From: Terriglobia bacterium
GTDB lineage: Bacteria; Acidobacteriota; Terriglobia; Terriglobales; Acidobacteriaceae
DNA length: 64,000 nucleotides
Assembly: GCA_020072815.1 (NCBI GenBank)
Contig: JAIQGE010000012.1
Coordinates: 1-64,000 of the forward strand
Direction of reading: 5' to 3'
Part shown: piece after piece, positions 49,960-59,483 of the stretch
Numbering within the stretch: position 1 is the first letter of the stretch
How the letters are laid out: every line of letters starts with the position of its first letter
Made by a program: the position numbers and the translations under genes
The notes under the pieces: model-generated
Told to the model about the DNA's origin: nothing
Seen by the model: only the letters and a program-made list of their open reading frames with translations
Databases searched by the model: none

Positions 49960-51164
49960 CGTATGCCAAGCGACGGGCGCAACGCGGCATGACGCTGGTG
50001 GTGGTGGCCCTGTTGCTGATCGGCCTGCTGGTGGTCGCCGCGCTGTGCATTGATCTGGGGGTGTTCTTTACCGCCCGGACCAGCGCACAGCATGCGGCTG
50101 ACGCAGCTGCGCTGGCGGGAGCGTACACTTTTGTGAACTCCCCTACCGCGGCCCAGCCGGCCGCGGCCCAGCAAGCGGCCATCGCCATCGCGGCGACGAA
50201 CAAAATCCTGAACCAAAGCGTGACCATCGCCCCCAGTGACGTGGTGGTGGACACTGCGAATCGCCGGGTCACGGTCACGGTTTCGCGGCTGGGTGACAAC
50301 GGCATTGGCACTTTCTTTGCCCGGGGCTTCGGGGTGGCAAACGTATCGGTGCAAACGCAGGCCACCGCGCAAGCCTCCAAGACGGCCGGCGGCAGCCGCT
50401 GCGTCAAGCCGATCTACATCCCCAATACCGTGCTGAGTACGCAGGCGACCACTGCGGCTGCCTGCGCCGCCGGCGAAATCCTCTTTGATCCCGCCAACCC
50501 CGGCCACTTCTCCTCTTGGGCGCAGGACACCTTGGGCAATTTCAAGTACAGCGGCACGTGTGCCACCATACGGCCCACCAACCCTGCTGACGTAAAGAAG
50601 GGCGATTTTTCTCCCGGCCAGTTCTTCTCCCTGGATTTCGGCAGCGGCGGCAGCACCTACCGTTGCGTGTGGTCTTCATGCCTGAATGACGTCTCGTGCG
50701 GAGCGGACCAAAGCGTCATCGCTTGCGGGCATGACTACCCGGTAAAAACCGGTGACATGGTTGGCCCTACCAACCAGGGTGTGGGCGATTTGATCGGCGA
50801 TCCCCCGGATACCTGGGTTGATGTCGGCCAGTATGAAACACCTGCAGGGACCATCGTTGACACCAGCCGGGCATTGTCAACCGTGCCGGTTTGGGACAAC
50901 TGCAACCACCCGATCGGCTCGGGAACCGCCGGACAAACCGCGAGAGTGATCGGGTACGTGGAAATGTTCGTGGACGGCATGGGCAACGCCAATGTCTGCA
51001 CCGGGGGCAAGGGTGGCGGTAAAAAAGACTTTGTTGAGGTCCACGTGGTGAACGCCACACCCTGCGGGTCGGGATCGGGCGGCGGTGGAGGAGGTTCCGG
51101 CGGCGGTTCGGGTGGAACCGGCACGGGTCCGTCTGCCGTGCCTGTGCAATTGATCAAACACTGA
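49956..51164 (+). CDS. TadG-like pilus assembly protein
   Basis: 402 residues. The N-terminal helix QRGMTLVVVALLLIGLLVV lacks Glu at +5, as is usual for TadG, and DLGVFFTARTSAQHAADAAALAGA is the TadG pattern. A cysteine-rich central part (about 150-260, ten or more Cys) and a C-terminal Gly/Ser-rich tail (about 365-390) follow; the cysteines may form disulfides outside the cell. It overlaps cpaC by 4 bp and stops 8 bp before cpaE. Confidence 0.85.
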   Translation: MTYAKRRAQRGMTLVVVALLLIGLLVVAALCIDLGVFFTARTSAQHAADAAALAGAYTFVNSPTAAQPAAAQQAAIAIAATNKILNQSVTIAPSDVVVDTANRRVTVTVSRLGDNGIGTFFARGFGVANVSVQTQATAQASKTAGGSRCVKPIYIPNTVLSTQATTAAACAAGEILFDPANPGHFSSWAQDTLGNFKYSGTCATIRPTNPADVKKGDFSPGQFFSLDFGSGGSTYRCVWSSCLNDVSCGADQSVIACGHDYPVKTGDMVGPTNQGVGDLIGDPPDTWVDVGQYETPAGTIVDTSRALSTVPVWDNCNHPIGSGTAGQTARVIGYVEMFVDGMGNANVCTGGKGGGKKDFVEVHVVNATPCGSGSGGGGGGSGGGSGGTGTGPSAVPVQLIKH

Positions 51165-51172
51165 GGATAGTC

Positions 51173-52348
51173 ATGCCAGAACTTTCGGTTGTCGTACTTA
51201 CTACGGATGAAGACCAAAAAGCCCTCCTGCAGGTGCTTGCGGATGGCACCGCAATCGCGAGGATGAGTCATTCATTCGGCGCCTATCCGCAAAGCAGCGA
51301 AGATCCCGTGGCGCGCCGTATCCAGGAATTGGGGTCTGACGTGGTGATCGTGGATCTGGTGCCTCACGATACGCCCGCGGCGCTGCGCACCATCGAAATG
51401 CTTCACGCGACCTGCCCCAAGTCTGCGATTTTCGCCGTGGGCGAGATGAGCCAATCGCAGCTCATCGTCAATGCCATGCGCGCGGGCGCGCAAGAATTCC
51501 TGCCGCGTCCCACCACCATTGAGCATCTGTTGGATGCGTTTCACCGCCTGGTTTCTTCGCAACGCAAGGTCCGGTTTCCCGGAGTGCGGGGCCGCGTCTT
51601 TGTGGTGTTGAGCGCCAAAGGCGGCAGCGGAGCCACCACCGTGGCCGTGAACCTGGCGCTGGCCCTGGCAGCAAAACACGCCAGCACCGCCCTGCTGGAC
51701 ATGGCGCCGCTGGGCAACGTGTCACTCCACCTCAACGTAAAACCAGCGTTCACCATGCTGGACGCGCTGCAGAATCTGCACCGCCTGGATGGGGCGCTGC
51801 TGGACGGCTTCATGACCCGCCATGCTAGCGGCCTCCACCTCCTGGCCGGGCATCCTGGGGTCAATGCCACGGAATGCGGACCAACCGACTTTGCCCGCCT
51901 CTTTGACGTGGTGGTCAACCAATATCGCTATGTGGTGATTGATGCTTCCACGCGCCTGGATCCGGCCGTCCGCGCCTTGTGCGACCTCTCTGACAGCGTG
52001 CTGCTGGTGGCCAATCCCGATCTGGCCTGCCTGTGGAGCGCGGCCCGAATACATGAGTTTCTTGCCGGCAGTCCTGCGGAACAAAAGACCAAGCTGGTGC
52101 TGAATCGTTATAAGAAGAAGCCCTTCAGCGATTCTGACATTGAGGAAACCACGCAAACCAAGATTCTGCTGAAAATCCCCAACCAGTACGCCCTGGTTGC
52201 CGGCTCCATCGAACACGGTGTTCCCGTGGTACTGCAAAAACGCAACGATCTTGCCCGATGCTACTTCGAACTGGGCGGCCTGCTTGCCGCGGACGGACAG
52301 GAGCCGCAAGTCAGGGGCTGGCTGCTTCGGACAGCTTCATCATTATGA
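51173..52348 (+). CDS. cpaE: CpaE/TadZ localisation ATPase
   Basis: 391 residues. An N-terminal receiver-like domain (about 1-120) precedes a MinD/ParA-like domain. Its Walker A is SAKGGSGATTVA, with the signature Lys but Ala for the usual second Lys (KGGxGKT); this atypical form is known in TadZ proteins. It places the pilus machine in the cell. Confidence 0.9.
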   Translation: MPELSVVVLTTDEDQKALLQVLADGTAIARMSHSFGAYPQSSEDPVARRIQELGSDVVIVDLVPHDTPAALRTIEMLHATCPKSAIFAVGEMSQSQLIVNAMRAGAQEFLPRPTTIEHLLDAFHRLVSSQRKVRFPGVRGRVFVVLSAKGGSGATTVAVNLALALAAKHASTALLDMAPLGNVSLHLNVKPAFTMLDALQNLHRLDGALLDGFMTRHASGLHLLAGHPGVNATECGPTDFARLFDVVVNQYRYVVIDASTRLDPAVRALCDLSDSVLLVANPDLACLWSAARIHEFLAGSPAEQKTKLVLNRYKKKPFSDSDIEETTQTKILLKIPNQYALVAGSIEHGVPVVLQKRNDLARCYFELGGLLAADGQEPQVRGWLLRTASSL

Positions 52349-52360
52349 GGAACGAATCCA

Positions 52361-53656
52361 ATGGCTGAGACAATCATGCTCGAAACAACCGATTTCCATC
52401 AGGTCAAGTCTGACCTGCACAGAAAGATCCTCGACCGGCTGGACCTGGCCAAACTGGGGAAAAACGCGAATGAGGCTGTCCGCGCCGAAGTGATGGTGGT
52501 CATCCGCAATGCCATCGCCGCGGAAGCCGTTCCCTTGAGCTTCAACGAACGCGAGCGCCTGTCGCGCGAGATTTTGGACGAGATTTTTGGCTATGGCCCG
52601 CTCGAGGGGCTGATGAAAGACCCCAGCATCTCTGACATTCTGGTGAACCGCCATGACCAGGTGTATATAGAGCGCGCGGGAAAGCTGGAGAAAACACAAT
52701 TGAAGTTCAAGGACGACCAGCACCTGATGCAGATCATTGACCGGATTGTCTCGCAGGTCGGCCGCCGCGTGGATGAATCATCGCCCATGGTAGACGCTCG
52801 CCTTCCTGACGGTTCCCGTGTCAACGCCATTATTCCGCCCCTGGCGCTCGATGGACCGGTCTTGTCCATACGGCGTTTTGGCCGTGAACGGCTTACCGGC
52901 CAGAACCTGCTTGATAACCTCTCGCTGACCCTGCCCATGCTCGAACTGTTGAAGAACATGGTGAAAGGACGGCTTAACATCATCATTTCCGGCGGCACTG
53001 GCACAGGAAAGACGACTCTGCTCAACATCCTTTCCAGCTACATTCCAGTGACTGAGCGCGTCATCACCATTGAAGACGCGGCGGAACTGCAATTGAAGCA
53101 GGAGCACGTGGTGCGCATGGAGACGCGTCCTCCTAACATCGAAGGAAAGGGCGCGGTGCGGCAGCGGCAATTGCTCATCAACAGCCTGCGCATGAGGCCG
53201 GACCGGATCATCATCGGCGAGGTCCGCGGCGATGAAGCCCTGGACATGCTGCAAGCCATGAATACCGGTCATGACGGCTCTCTCACCACCGTCCATGCCA
53301 ACTCGCCGCGGGACGCGCTCAGCCGCGTTGAGACCATGGTTTCCATGGCCAACCTCAACATTCCCGAGCGCGCGGTCCGCCAGCAGATTGCTTCCGCCAT
53401 TCAAGCCGTGGTGCAGATGTCTCGCCTGGCCGACGGCACCCGGAAGATCACCAACATTTCCGAAATCACCGGCATGGAAGGCGACGTGGTTTGCATGCAG
53501 GACATCTTCCTGTTTGAGCGCCGCGGCGTAACGGAAACGGGAAAAGTAAAAGGCGTGTTCAAGACCACGGGCATTCGTCCGAGATTTTCCGAGCGCCTGA
53601 TAGCCGCAGGGTTGCGACTGCCCCCGGTCCTATTCGATTCGGAGATCGCAGTCTAG
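52361..53656 (+). CDS. cpaF: Secretion ATPase CpaF/TadA
   Basis: 431 residues, a GspE/TadA hexameric ATPase. Walker A is [14 protein letters not shown], and the Asp box/Walker B region is [25 protein letters not shown], with a His-box around [13 protein letters not shown]. An N-terminal all-helical domain comes first. It powers pilus assembly. ATG 52361 follows GAGGAACG. Confidence 0.95.
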   Translation: MAETIMLETTDFHQVKSDLHRKILDRLDLAKLGKNANEAVRAEVMVVIRNAIAAEAVPLSFNERERLSREILDEIFGYGPLEGLMKDPSISDILVNRHDQVYIERAGKLEKTQLKFKDDQHLMQIIDRIVSQVGRRVDESSPMVDARLPDGSRVNAIIPPLALDGPVLSIRRFGRERLTGQNLLDNLSLTLPMLELLKNMVKGRLNIIISGGTGTGKTTLLNILSSYIPVTERVITIEDAAELQLKQEHVVRMETRPPNIEGKGAVRQRQLLINSLRMRPDRIIIGEVRGDEALDMLQAMNTGHDGSLTTVHANSPRDALSRVETMVSMANLNIPERAVRQQIASAIQAVVQMSRLADGTRKITNISEITGMEGDVVCMQDIFLFERRGVTETGKVKGVFKTTGIRPRFSERLIAAGLRLPPVLFDSEIAV

Positions 53657-53664
53657 GAGGCGTT

Positions 53665-54630
53665 ATGTTTGCACTGCTCGCCATTTTATTTTTCGCCGTG
53701 ATGATCGCCGTGCTGGCGATTGGCGCAGCCATGGACCGCGGCAGCAGTCAGGTCCAGGTCCTGCGGGACCGGCTCAAAGCCGTCGAGGCCGCATCCCGCC
53801 GGACCCCTACAGCTGAACTGGAGATCTTGCGCGACGAACTGCTGAGCGGCATTCCCGCGCTCAACAAAATGCTGAGCAACTGGTCTTTCAGCACGCGGCT
53901 GCAGTTGCTGCTGGAGCAGGCCGACCTGAAGCTGCGGGCGGGAAAGTTCCTGCTGGTGTGCGCTTGCGCCGGCGGCTTCGGTTTCAGCGTCACCCATTTT
54001 GCCACCGATTCGGTGCTCTTTGCCGCGGGCGGCCTCATCGCGGGAGTCACCATTCCCTTCGTGTGGGTCCTGTTCCTTCGCCACCGGCGCTTCAGAAAGT
54101 TCGAAGTGATGTTCCCTCAGGCCATCGAGTTGTTGGTCAGGTCATCGCGCGCCGGCCATCCTTTTACCACGGCGCTGGAGATGATCGGGACCGAGTTGCC
54201 CGAGCCGGTTGCCGGCGAGTTCCGCAGGATATTCGACGAGCAGAAGTTCGGTTTGCCGCTGCGGGACGCGTTGTTCAACCTTTCGGAACGCATGCCCCTG
54301 ATTGACGTGAAGTTTCTGGTCACCGCGCTGTTGCTGCAGCGCGAAACCGGCGGCAACCTGGCGGAAATCCTGGACAAGCTGTCTTACGTGATACGCGAGC
54401 GCTTCCGCATCCTGCGCCAGGTGCGGGTATTTACCGCTCAGGGAAGGATGACAATGATTGTGCTGATGATCCTTCCGCCAGGAATCGTGACCCTCATGGC
54501 GCTGGTGAACCCAGGGTTCATGAAGCCCCTGCTCTATGACCCACTAGGACACATCCTGATCGCTCTCGGGATCAGCTTGCAGGTGATCGGCTTTCTGTTC
54601 ATCCGCCGGATCATCGAGATCAAGGTGTAA
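53665..54630 (+). CDS. tadB: Inner-membrane platform protein TadB
   Basis: 321 residues, T2SSF domain. Four membrane segments, two N-terminal and two C-terminal, with a cytosolic loop containing FEVMFPQAIELLVRSSRAGHPFTTALEMI and LLQRETGGNLAEILDKLSYVIRERF. It starts 9 bp after cpaF and ends 2 bp before tadC. Confidence 0.92.
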   Translation: MFALLAILFFAVMIAVLAIGAAMDRGSSQVQVLRDRLKAVEAASRRTPTAELEILRDELLSGIPALNKMLSNWSFSTRLQLLLEQADLKLRAGKFLLVCACAGGFGFSVTHFATDSVLFAAGGLIAGVTIPFVWVLFLRHRRFRKFEVMFPQAIELLVRSSRAGHPFTTALEMIGTELPEPVAGEFRRIFDEQKFGLPLRDALFNLSERMPLIDVKFLVTALLLQRETGGNLAEILDKLSYVIRERFRILRQVRVFTAQGRMTMIVLMILPPGIVTLMALVNPGFMKPLLYDPLGHILIALGISLQVIGFLFIRRIIEIKV

Positions 54631-54632
54631 TC

Positions 54633-55544
54633 ATGATTACCTCTGTGCTTCTCATCGCGTTCTTCTTGTCGCTGACCGTGGCCATCTTTACTCTGGCATC
54701 GGCGGCCGTGGTCCCAGCCAACGGCGTACGGGAGCGGTTGCAGGTCCTGCTGGGCCGGCACCTCCGGCGCTCTCCGCGAGCGGACGTTCAACAGCGGGCA
54801 GAACAGGCCCTGGAGCCTCTGAGCCGGATGCTACCGCGCTCCGCAGCGGACACATCGCGGACCCGTAGCTGGCTCATCCAAGCGGGAATGCGTGATCCTC
54901 GCTACCTCACCATGTATTACGGGTTGCGCTTCCTCGGGCTACTTGGCGGCATCGCCATTGCGGGAGGCCTGACTCGATTCCGCTCTGACCGGTTGCTGCT
55001 GGTGCTGTGTGCGGGCATCTTCGGCTACTTCCTGCCCCGTTTCCTGCTCAAACGCCGAATCCGGGCGCGCCAGCGGGCCATTGAACTGGGCCTGCCGGAT
55101 GCTCTTGACCTGGCGGTGATCTGCGTTGAAGCGGGGCTCAGCCTGGACCATTCGCTGCAAAGAATTGGTGAGGAATTAAGACTCGTGCATCCCGAGCTTA
55201 GCGATGAGTTCCAGTACATCACTCTGGAGGTCCAGGCCGGGAAAACGCGGGCCGAGGCGCTTCGGAACTTCGCCGCGCGCGTGAACATTGACGACGTGCG
55301 CGCTCTGGTGGCCGTCCTGCTGCAGACCGACCGTTTCGGCACCAGCATCGCACAGGCGTTGCGCGTGCATTCTGACGCTTTACGCGTGGAGCGCCGTCAG
55401 CGCGCCGAAGAGGCCGCCGCCAAGACCACCATCAAAATGGTGCCCATCCTGGTGTTCTTTGTGTTTCCACCGATATTCTTCGTCACCCTCGGACCAGCCG
55501 TCATTCAACTGATCCGAACCGTGCTGCCGGAGCTGAACAAGTAA
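54633..55544 (+). CDS. tadC: Inner-membrane platform protein TadC
   Basis: 303 residues, T2SSF fold, paralogous to TadB (LGLPDALDLAVICVEAGLSLDHSLQRI; LLQTDRFGTSIAQALRVHSDALRVERRQRAEE). It forms the platform with TadB. Its stop shares one base with the start of the 27-aa gene. Confidence 0.92.
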   Translation: MITSVLLIAFFLSLTVAIFTLASAAVVPANGVRERLQVLLGRHLRRSPRADVQQRAEQALEPLSRMLPRSAADTSRTRSWLIQAGMRDPRYLTMYYGLRFLGLLGGIAIAGGLTRFRSDRLLLVLCAGIFGYFLPRFLLKRRIRARQRAIELGLPDALDLAVICVEAGLSLDHSLQRIGEELRLVHPELSDEFQYITLEVQAGKTRAEALRNFAARVNIDDVRALVAVLLQTDRFGTSIAQALRVHSDALRVERRQRAEEAAAKTTIKMVPILVFFVFPPIFFVTLGPAVIQLIRTVLPELNK

Positions 55545-55627
55545 TGATCAACCTGACCCAACTCGTTATTTTGCTCGTGATCATCGCGATTGTCATCGCT
55601 GCGTACGGCCTGCGAGAAAGAACCTGA
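55544..55627 (+). CDS. 27-aa membrane peptide after tadC
   Basis: ATG overlaps the tadC stop (TAATG), so it is likely to be translated by coupling. The peptide is one hydrophobic helix, LVILLVIIAIVIAAYGL, with a short charged end (RERT). No family is recognised. It may be an assembly subunit of the pilus machine, or a short open frame that is not functional. Confidence 0.5.
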   Translation: MINLTQLVILLVIIAIVIAAYGLRERT

Positions 55628-55638
55628 GAGGAGATTCC

Positions 55639-56049
55639 TTGGCCACTGACAAAACAGGTTACGCATTCAATGTGACGCGCCAGGCGTTCCTGGCTACCGA
55701 CTTGCGCGTTGCCGACACGCACTTTCAGCGATTGCTTGGGCTCATGGGAACCGCCGGCTCAACTTTCCACAGTGGACTCGGGCTTTGGATCAGACCATGC
55801 CACGGCGTCCATACCATGTTTATGCGTTTTCCGATTGACGTTTTGTACCTGGATCGGGAGAGCCGGGTGATTCGCGTGGAGGACAACGTGCGTCCCTGGC
55901 GGGTAGCGCCCGTCATCATAGAATCCGCAACCGTGCTTGAGTTGCCGGCACATACCGCATGGAACACGGGAACCAAAGTTGGAGACGTGATCGAGATCAA
56001 GTCCACCGCAAAGGACGCCCATGGCGAGCCCCGCCTTCGTTCCGCCTAG
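55639..56049 (+). CDS. DUF192 family protein
   Basis: 136 residues. It has the DUF192 pattern: FQRLLGLMGTAGSTFHSGLGLWI, GVHTMFMRFPIDVLYLDRESRVIR and a terminal GTKVGDVIEI. Function is unknown. It starts at TTG 55639 after GAGAGGAG, 11 bp after the 27-aa gene, and may carry no export signal. DUF192 genes often sit at the end of Tad loci, which suggests a link but does not define it. It overlaps the TonB-like gene by 29 bp in a different frame. Confidence 0.8.
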   Translation: MATDKTGYAFNVTRQAFLATDLRVADTHFQRLLGLMGTAGSTFHSGLGLWIRPCHGVHTMFMRFPIDVLYLDRESRVIRVEDNVRPWRVAPVIIESATVLELPAHTAWNTGTKVGDVIEIKSTAKDAHGEPRLRSA

Positions 56050-57835
56050 AGCCGCTAAGCGAGCGACGCCGATACCGGCAGTCACCTTGCTCGTGTGCCT
56101 GCCTTCCCGGTGGAAGGAATTTCCCGGCAACTTGCGCGCGGCGTTGCAACCGCGACGCGCTCCGCTGAAGATTGAGCGCAAGATTGGCCAGATATCGCCG
56201 CGCTGGCTCTCGGCCTCCGCTTCTGTTCATGTCCTTATTATTGCGATCTTGGTGTGGGCCCTCCCCCGGCTCCCGCTGGATTGGCCCGTGGTATTGGACG
56301 AACACCCCAGCAACTACACTGCAATTTACTATCAAGCGCCTTCACTGCCGCAGATGGAAGACAGCCGCGGAAGCGCGCCTTCGACCGCGTCGTCGAACAG
56401 CCAAGAGTTTTTTCATCCCACGCAGACCATCCGGATTTCTCGCGGGTCAGTAATCAAAAACAAGGTGGTTGACGCGCCCGACCCCGCCCTGGCGCGCGTA
56501 AAGGGACCTACGGCCAATCTTCTCTCAATCATTCAGGCGCCGTTGTCTGGTATGCCCCAACTACAGGCGCAGCCCCAGCCCGTGGAGTTGCAAAACGTGC
56601 AGTCGAAGATTGCGCGGCCGGCGAAGCGGGCTGAGCCACAACCGGTGGCTGAACTGTCGCAGTTGGGAAATGCAGCCAACTCTTTGCCCCGCATTCCCAC
56701 AGCTCAGTCATCTTCCCTGCCTCAGTTGCAGGCGCAGCCCGTTGAGCTGCAAAACGTGCAGTCGAAGATTGCGCTACCAGCGAAAAGGGTTGAACGACAA
56801 TCGGGGGCTGAACTGTCGCAGTTGGGAAATACATCCAACTCGTTGCCCCGTATTCCCGCAGCTTATCCTTCCCTGCCTCAGTTGCAGGCGCAGCCCGTTG
56901 AGTTACAAAAGGTGCAGTCGAAAATCGCCCGGCCGGCGAAGGCGACTGAAGCACAGCCGGCAGCTGATCTATCACAACTGAGAAACACAGCCGGTACAAG
57001 TGGGCTTCCGACTGTGGTTATCTCAACGCAGCCTGGCAACGTTATCGCCGTGCCCGCCGATGGAACTCCGGGTTCGCTGGCCATGTCTCCCCAGGGCCGT
57101 CAACATCCGGGACTGGCGGGAGACAATGGCGTCACGACGCGCAGCGCTGCTCCTAGTCCTGGCGCAGCTGGCAGCAGCCATGGCGCGGCCAAACCCCATG
57201 GGGAACCCGGATCAGACGCAACGTCCGGCGCAGGCAGCCCAGGAGGCGCCGCCACCGGCGCTCCCAATCTCAGCCCTGGAGTGACCGTGCACGGCGGCGT
57301 GGTCTCGCTGGACAGGTTTGGCGGAGAGACACCTTCTCCGCAAGCAGGCGTGGTTTCCCTCGACAGCTTCGGCCCCAAGCTTCCGCCGCCCGCTGAACGG
57401 CGCAACCCGGCTGATCCGCCACGAAAACCCGCACCGATCGTAGTGGTTGCTACCGGGCGTTCCGGCGGCGGCCTGAACTCCTATGGAACCTTCAAAAACC
57501 AGATGGTCTACACCATCTACTTCCAGACAGCGGCAGGCATGGCGACTTTCCAATTTGCCGAACACGATTCTTCAGCCAGGTACAGGGGCGAGCTCACCCC
57601 GCCTGATCCGCTGAGCACGGACGTTCCTACGGCCACACGCGGCCCAGGCATTGTGCTTTCTTGTCTGCTCGACGCCACCGGACATGTTCAGAACGCGCGC
57701 GTGGTGGAAGGTGTCTCCCCGTACAGCCAAACCGTGCTCGAAGCCGTTCGCACCTGGCGCTTCCATCCCGCGCTCAATGCCGGCCAGCCGGTGGCCATTG
57801 ACGCTCTCATTGGAATCGGCATCAGCGTGCGATGA
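56021..57835 (+). CDS. TonB-like energy transducer with three internal repeats
   Basis: 604 residues. A cytosolic or signal-anchor N-terminus with one membrane helix (about 66-85, VHVLIIAILVWALP) is followed by three repeats of about 53 residues (about 180-345, each with PQLQAQPVELQ.VQSKIA and ELSQLGN..NSLPRI). A Gly/Ser/Pro-rich span comes next, and a C-terminal TonB domain ends in VVEGVSPYSQTVLEAVRTWRFHPALNAGQPV. ATG 56021 overlaps the DUF192 gene; a start farther in is possible. It could energise an outer-membrane receptor, or be a periplasmic spacer for the pilus. Confidence 0.8.
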   Translation: MASPAFVPPRAAKRATPIPAVTLLVCLPSRWKEFPGNLRAALQPRRAPLKIERKIGQISPRWLSASASVHVLIIAILVWALPRLPLDWPVVLDEHPSNYTAIYYQAPSLPQMEDSRGSAPSTASSNSQEFFHPTQTIRISRGSVIKNKVVDAPDPALARVKGPTANLLSIIQAPLSGMPQLQAQPQPVELQNVQSKIARPAKRAEPQPVAELSQLGNAANSLPRIPTAQSSSLPQLQAQPVELQNVQSKIALPAKRVERQSGAELSQLGNTSNSLPRIPAAYPSLPQLQAQPVELQKVQSKIARPAKATEAQPAADLSQLRNTAGTSGLPTVVISTQPGNVIAVPADGTPGSLAMSPQGRQHPGLAGDNGVTTRSAAPSPGAAGSSHGAAKPHGEPGSDATSGAGSPGGAATGAPNLSPGVTVHGGVVSLDRFGGETPSPQAGVVSLDSFGPKLPPPAERRNPADPPRKPAPIVVVATGRSGGGLNSYGTFKNQMVYTIYFQTAAGMATFQFAEHDSSARYRGELTPPDPLSTDVPTATRGPGIVLSCLLDATGHVQNARVVEGVSPYSQTVLEAVRTWRFHPALNAGQPVAIDALIGIGISVR

Positions 57836-57972
57836 AGTCCGCTCCCAATTTGGTTGCGGAGGGTGAATGATTCCGCTGTCACCTAAGCAATACCGCCTGT
57901 GGCAGGACTCCAGGTTGTGTTCTCGGGGTGTTTCTCTTGACCATAGCTTGTCCCTCCATGCCCCGGCTCGTT

Positions 57973-59127
57973 CTAAATGCCTGCTGCTGGGTAGGGGAAG
58001 CCTTTCGGCGCAGGTATCTTCGAGTCCAGGTGCTTCCGCAATGCTGCATCGCAAACTGCATAGCCCCAGTTCACCAGACGCTGTTTCAGGATTTGACCGA
58101 TGGCCTTCAAACGTGTGGGAGTGTTGGCCAGTTCCGTCGTGCGGTCGAGCGGGCAGTTCATCGCGTCAGCTAACTCGTAGTCCGCAATGTCCGTCCTGAT
58201 GCCCCAGTAAGTGCCATCACGCTGTTTGCTTTCGAACGACCCGACAACCCACCGTTTGCGAAGGCTGCCCACCTGGTTGTCCAGCAGTTCCAGAATTCGG
58301 ACCGCATGTTGCACCCAGTCTTTATGCGGGTTCGCGTCGTCCGCTGTTGCTCCGCCGCCGTCAGACACCAGAATGGTTTGGTACTCCTTCCAGGCCGTTT
58401 CCAGGCCAAGGTTGTCATACACCCCGCCATCGCTCAGGATCACGTCAGTATTGAAGGGCGGCTTCTGCAGATCGCCGGCCGTTGCAGGGTCAAAGTCCTG
58501 AGGATGAACTTTCAGTTCCACCGGAGACAGCACGGGCGGAAAGGCGGACGACGCGCCCACAGCCACCGCCAGTTGCACTGTGGGATTCTTGATGAGACCC
58601 ACGCGGTAGTCGCCCATATACGGCTTGCTGAAGCGCCACAATACTTTGGTTTGCACGTTGGTGGCGTTGATGACAAATCGAGGACCTTCATTGTCCGAAG
58701 GCAGGTCCTGCAGCGTGGCGTGCCCATACAAGTGGCTGCGATACGCGTCGGCAATTTCGTCAGAAATGCTCTTGAAGGGATTAAGAATGCCTCCCAGAAC
58801 GGAAGCCACGTCCAGTGTCTGGCCGGCCAGGTCCAACACCGGGTTGATCACCAGGTCGAGCAGGTTCGTCGCTGTGGCTTGGCCATCGAAGCTGAGTTTT
58901 TTCCATTGCAGTCCCAGCATGCCGGCCGTGATGGATCCGCCGGAGACGCTGGAAATGCGGCTCAGTTTTTTCAGCAAACCTGCTTCATTCAGCCGCCATA
59001 GCGATCCCAAATGGAAGACCATGGCTCTGTATCCGCCACCTGAGAGACAAAGAGCCATTCCCGGGCGTGGTTGTTTCGTTGCATCTCCGGGAATCTCACG
59101 TATTGGTTGAAGGTTTGAAGTGGCCAT
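57973..59127 (-). CDS. Patatin-like phospholipase
   Basis: 384 residues. The oxyanion glycines are LCLSGGGYRAMVFHLG, the nucleophile elbow is SVSGGSI (GxSxG variant with Ser in the first place) and the catalytic Asp is in LSDGGVYDNLG. The Ser/Asp dyad is complete. The family hydrolyses membrane lipids. No signal peptide is seen. It is convergent with the TonB-like gene and divergent from the cytochrome gene. Confidence 0.87.
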   Translation of the reverse strand: MATSNLQPIREIPGDATKQPRPGMALCLSGGGYRAMVFHLGSLWRLNEAGLLKKLSRISSVSGGSITAGMLGLQWKKLSFDGQATATNLLDLVINPVLDLAGQTLDVASVLGGILNPFKSISDEIADAYRSHLYGHATLQDLPSDNEGPRFVINATNVQTKVLWRFSKPYMGDYRVGLIKNPTVQLAVAVGASSAFPPVLSPVELKVHPQDFDPATAGDLQKPPFNTDVILSDGGVYDNLGLETAWKEYQTILVSDGGGATADDANPHKDWVQHAVRILELLDNQVGSLRKRWVVGSFESKQRDGTYWGIRTDIADYELADAMNCPLDRTTELANTPTRLKAIGQILKQRLVNWGYAVCDAALRKHLDSKIPAPKGFPYPAAGI

Positions 59128-59483
59128 TGGAGTACTCCTTCGTCCGACGTTGTCATTGACACTTGTACGTTACACCCCGGGGAGGAAATCTGCATCTTCC
59201 AACCGCCAGAACACGCACCGACTGCCGCCCTGAATGGTTGACTGGCATCACAGCCAACCGTGACCGGAGTCACAGTTACGTTGGTAAAGAAAGGTTAACA
59301 ATCACAAGTTAATTGCCGTGCCAGATTGACGGCGGTGGCAGCGAGTGCTGAAGACAATGATGGTTTGGGGAAAACCAGTTAAGCAATGATTTATTGAACG
59401 CAATTCTTATAAATGTCCTCCTTACTAGGGCTGAGTTTTTCCCGCTTGGATTGTTGACCCGCTGCCTTGGGGGAAAAGCTGTG
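59128..59483. other. 356-bp divergent promoter region (patatin and cytochrome operon)
   Basis: No gene is supported. The only start-related element is GGGGGAAAA before ATG 59484. I cannot place promoter boxes with confidence. Confidence 0.4.

Noticed and set aside
59340-59430. Sigma70 promoter for the cytochrome operon (TTGACG or TTGAAC boxes)
   Set aside because: Spacing to any TATAAT-like box is wrong (8 or more than 20), so I do not call it.
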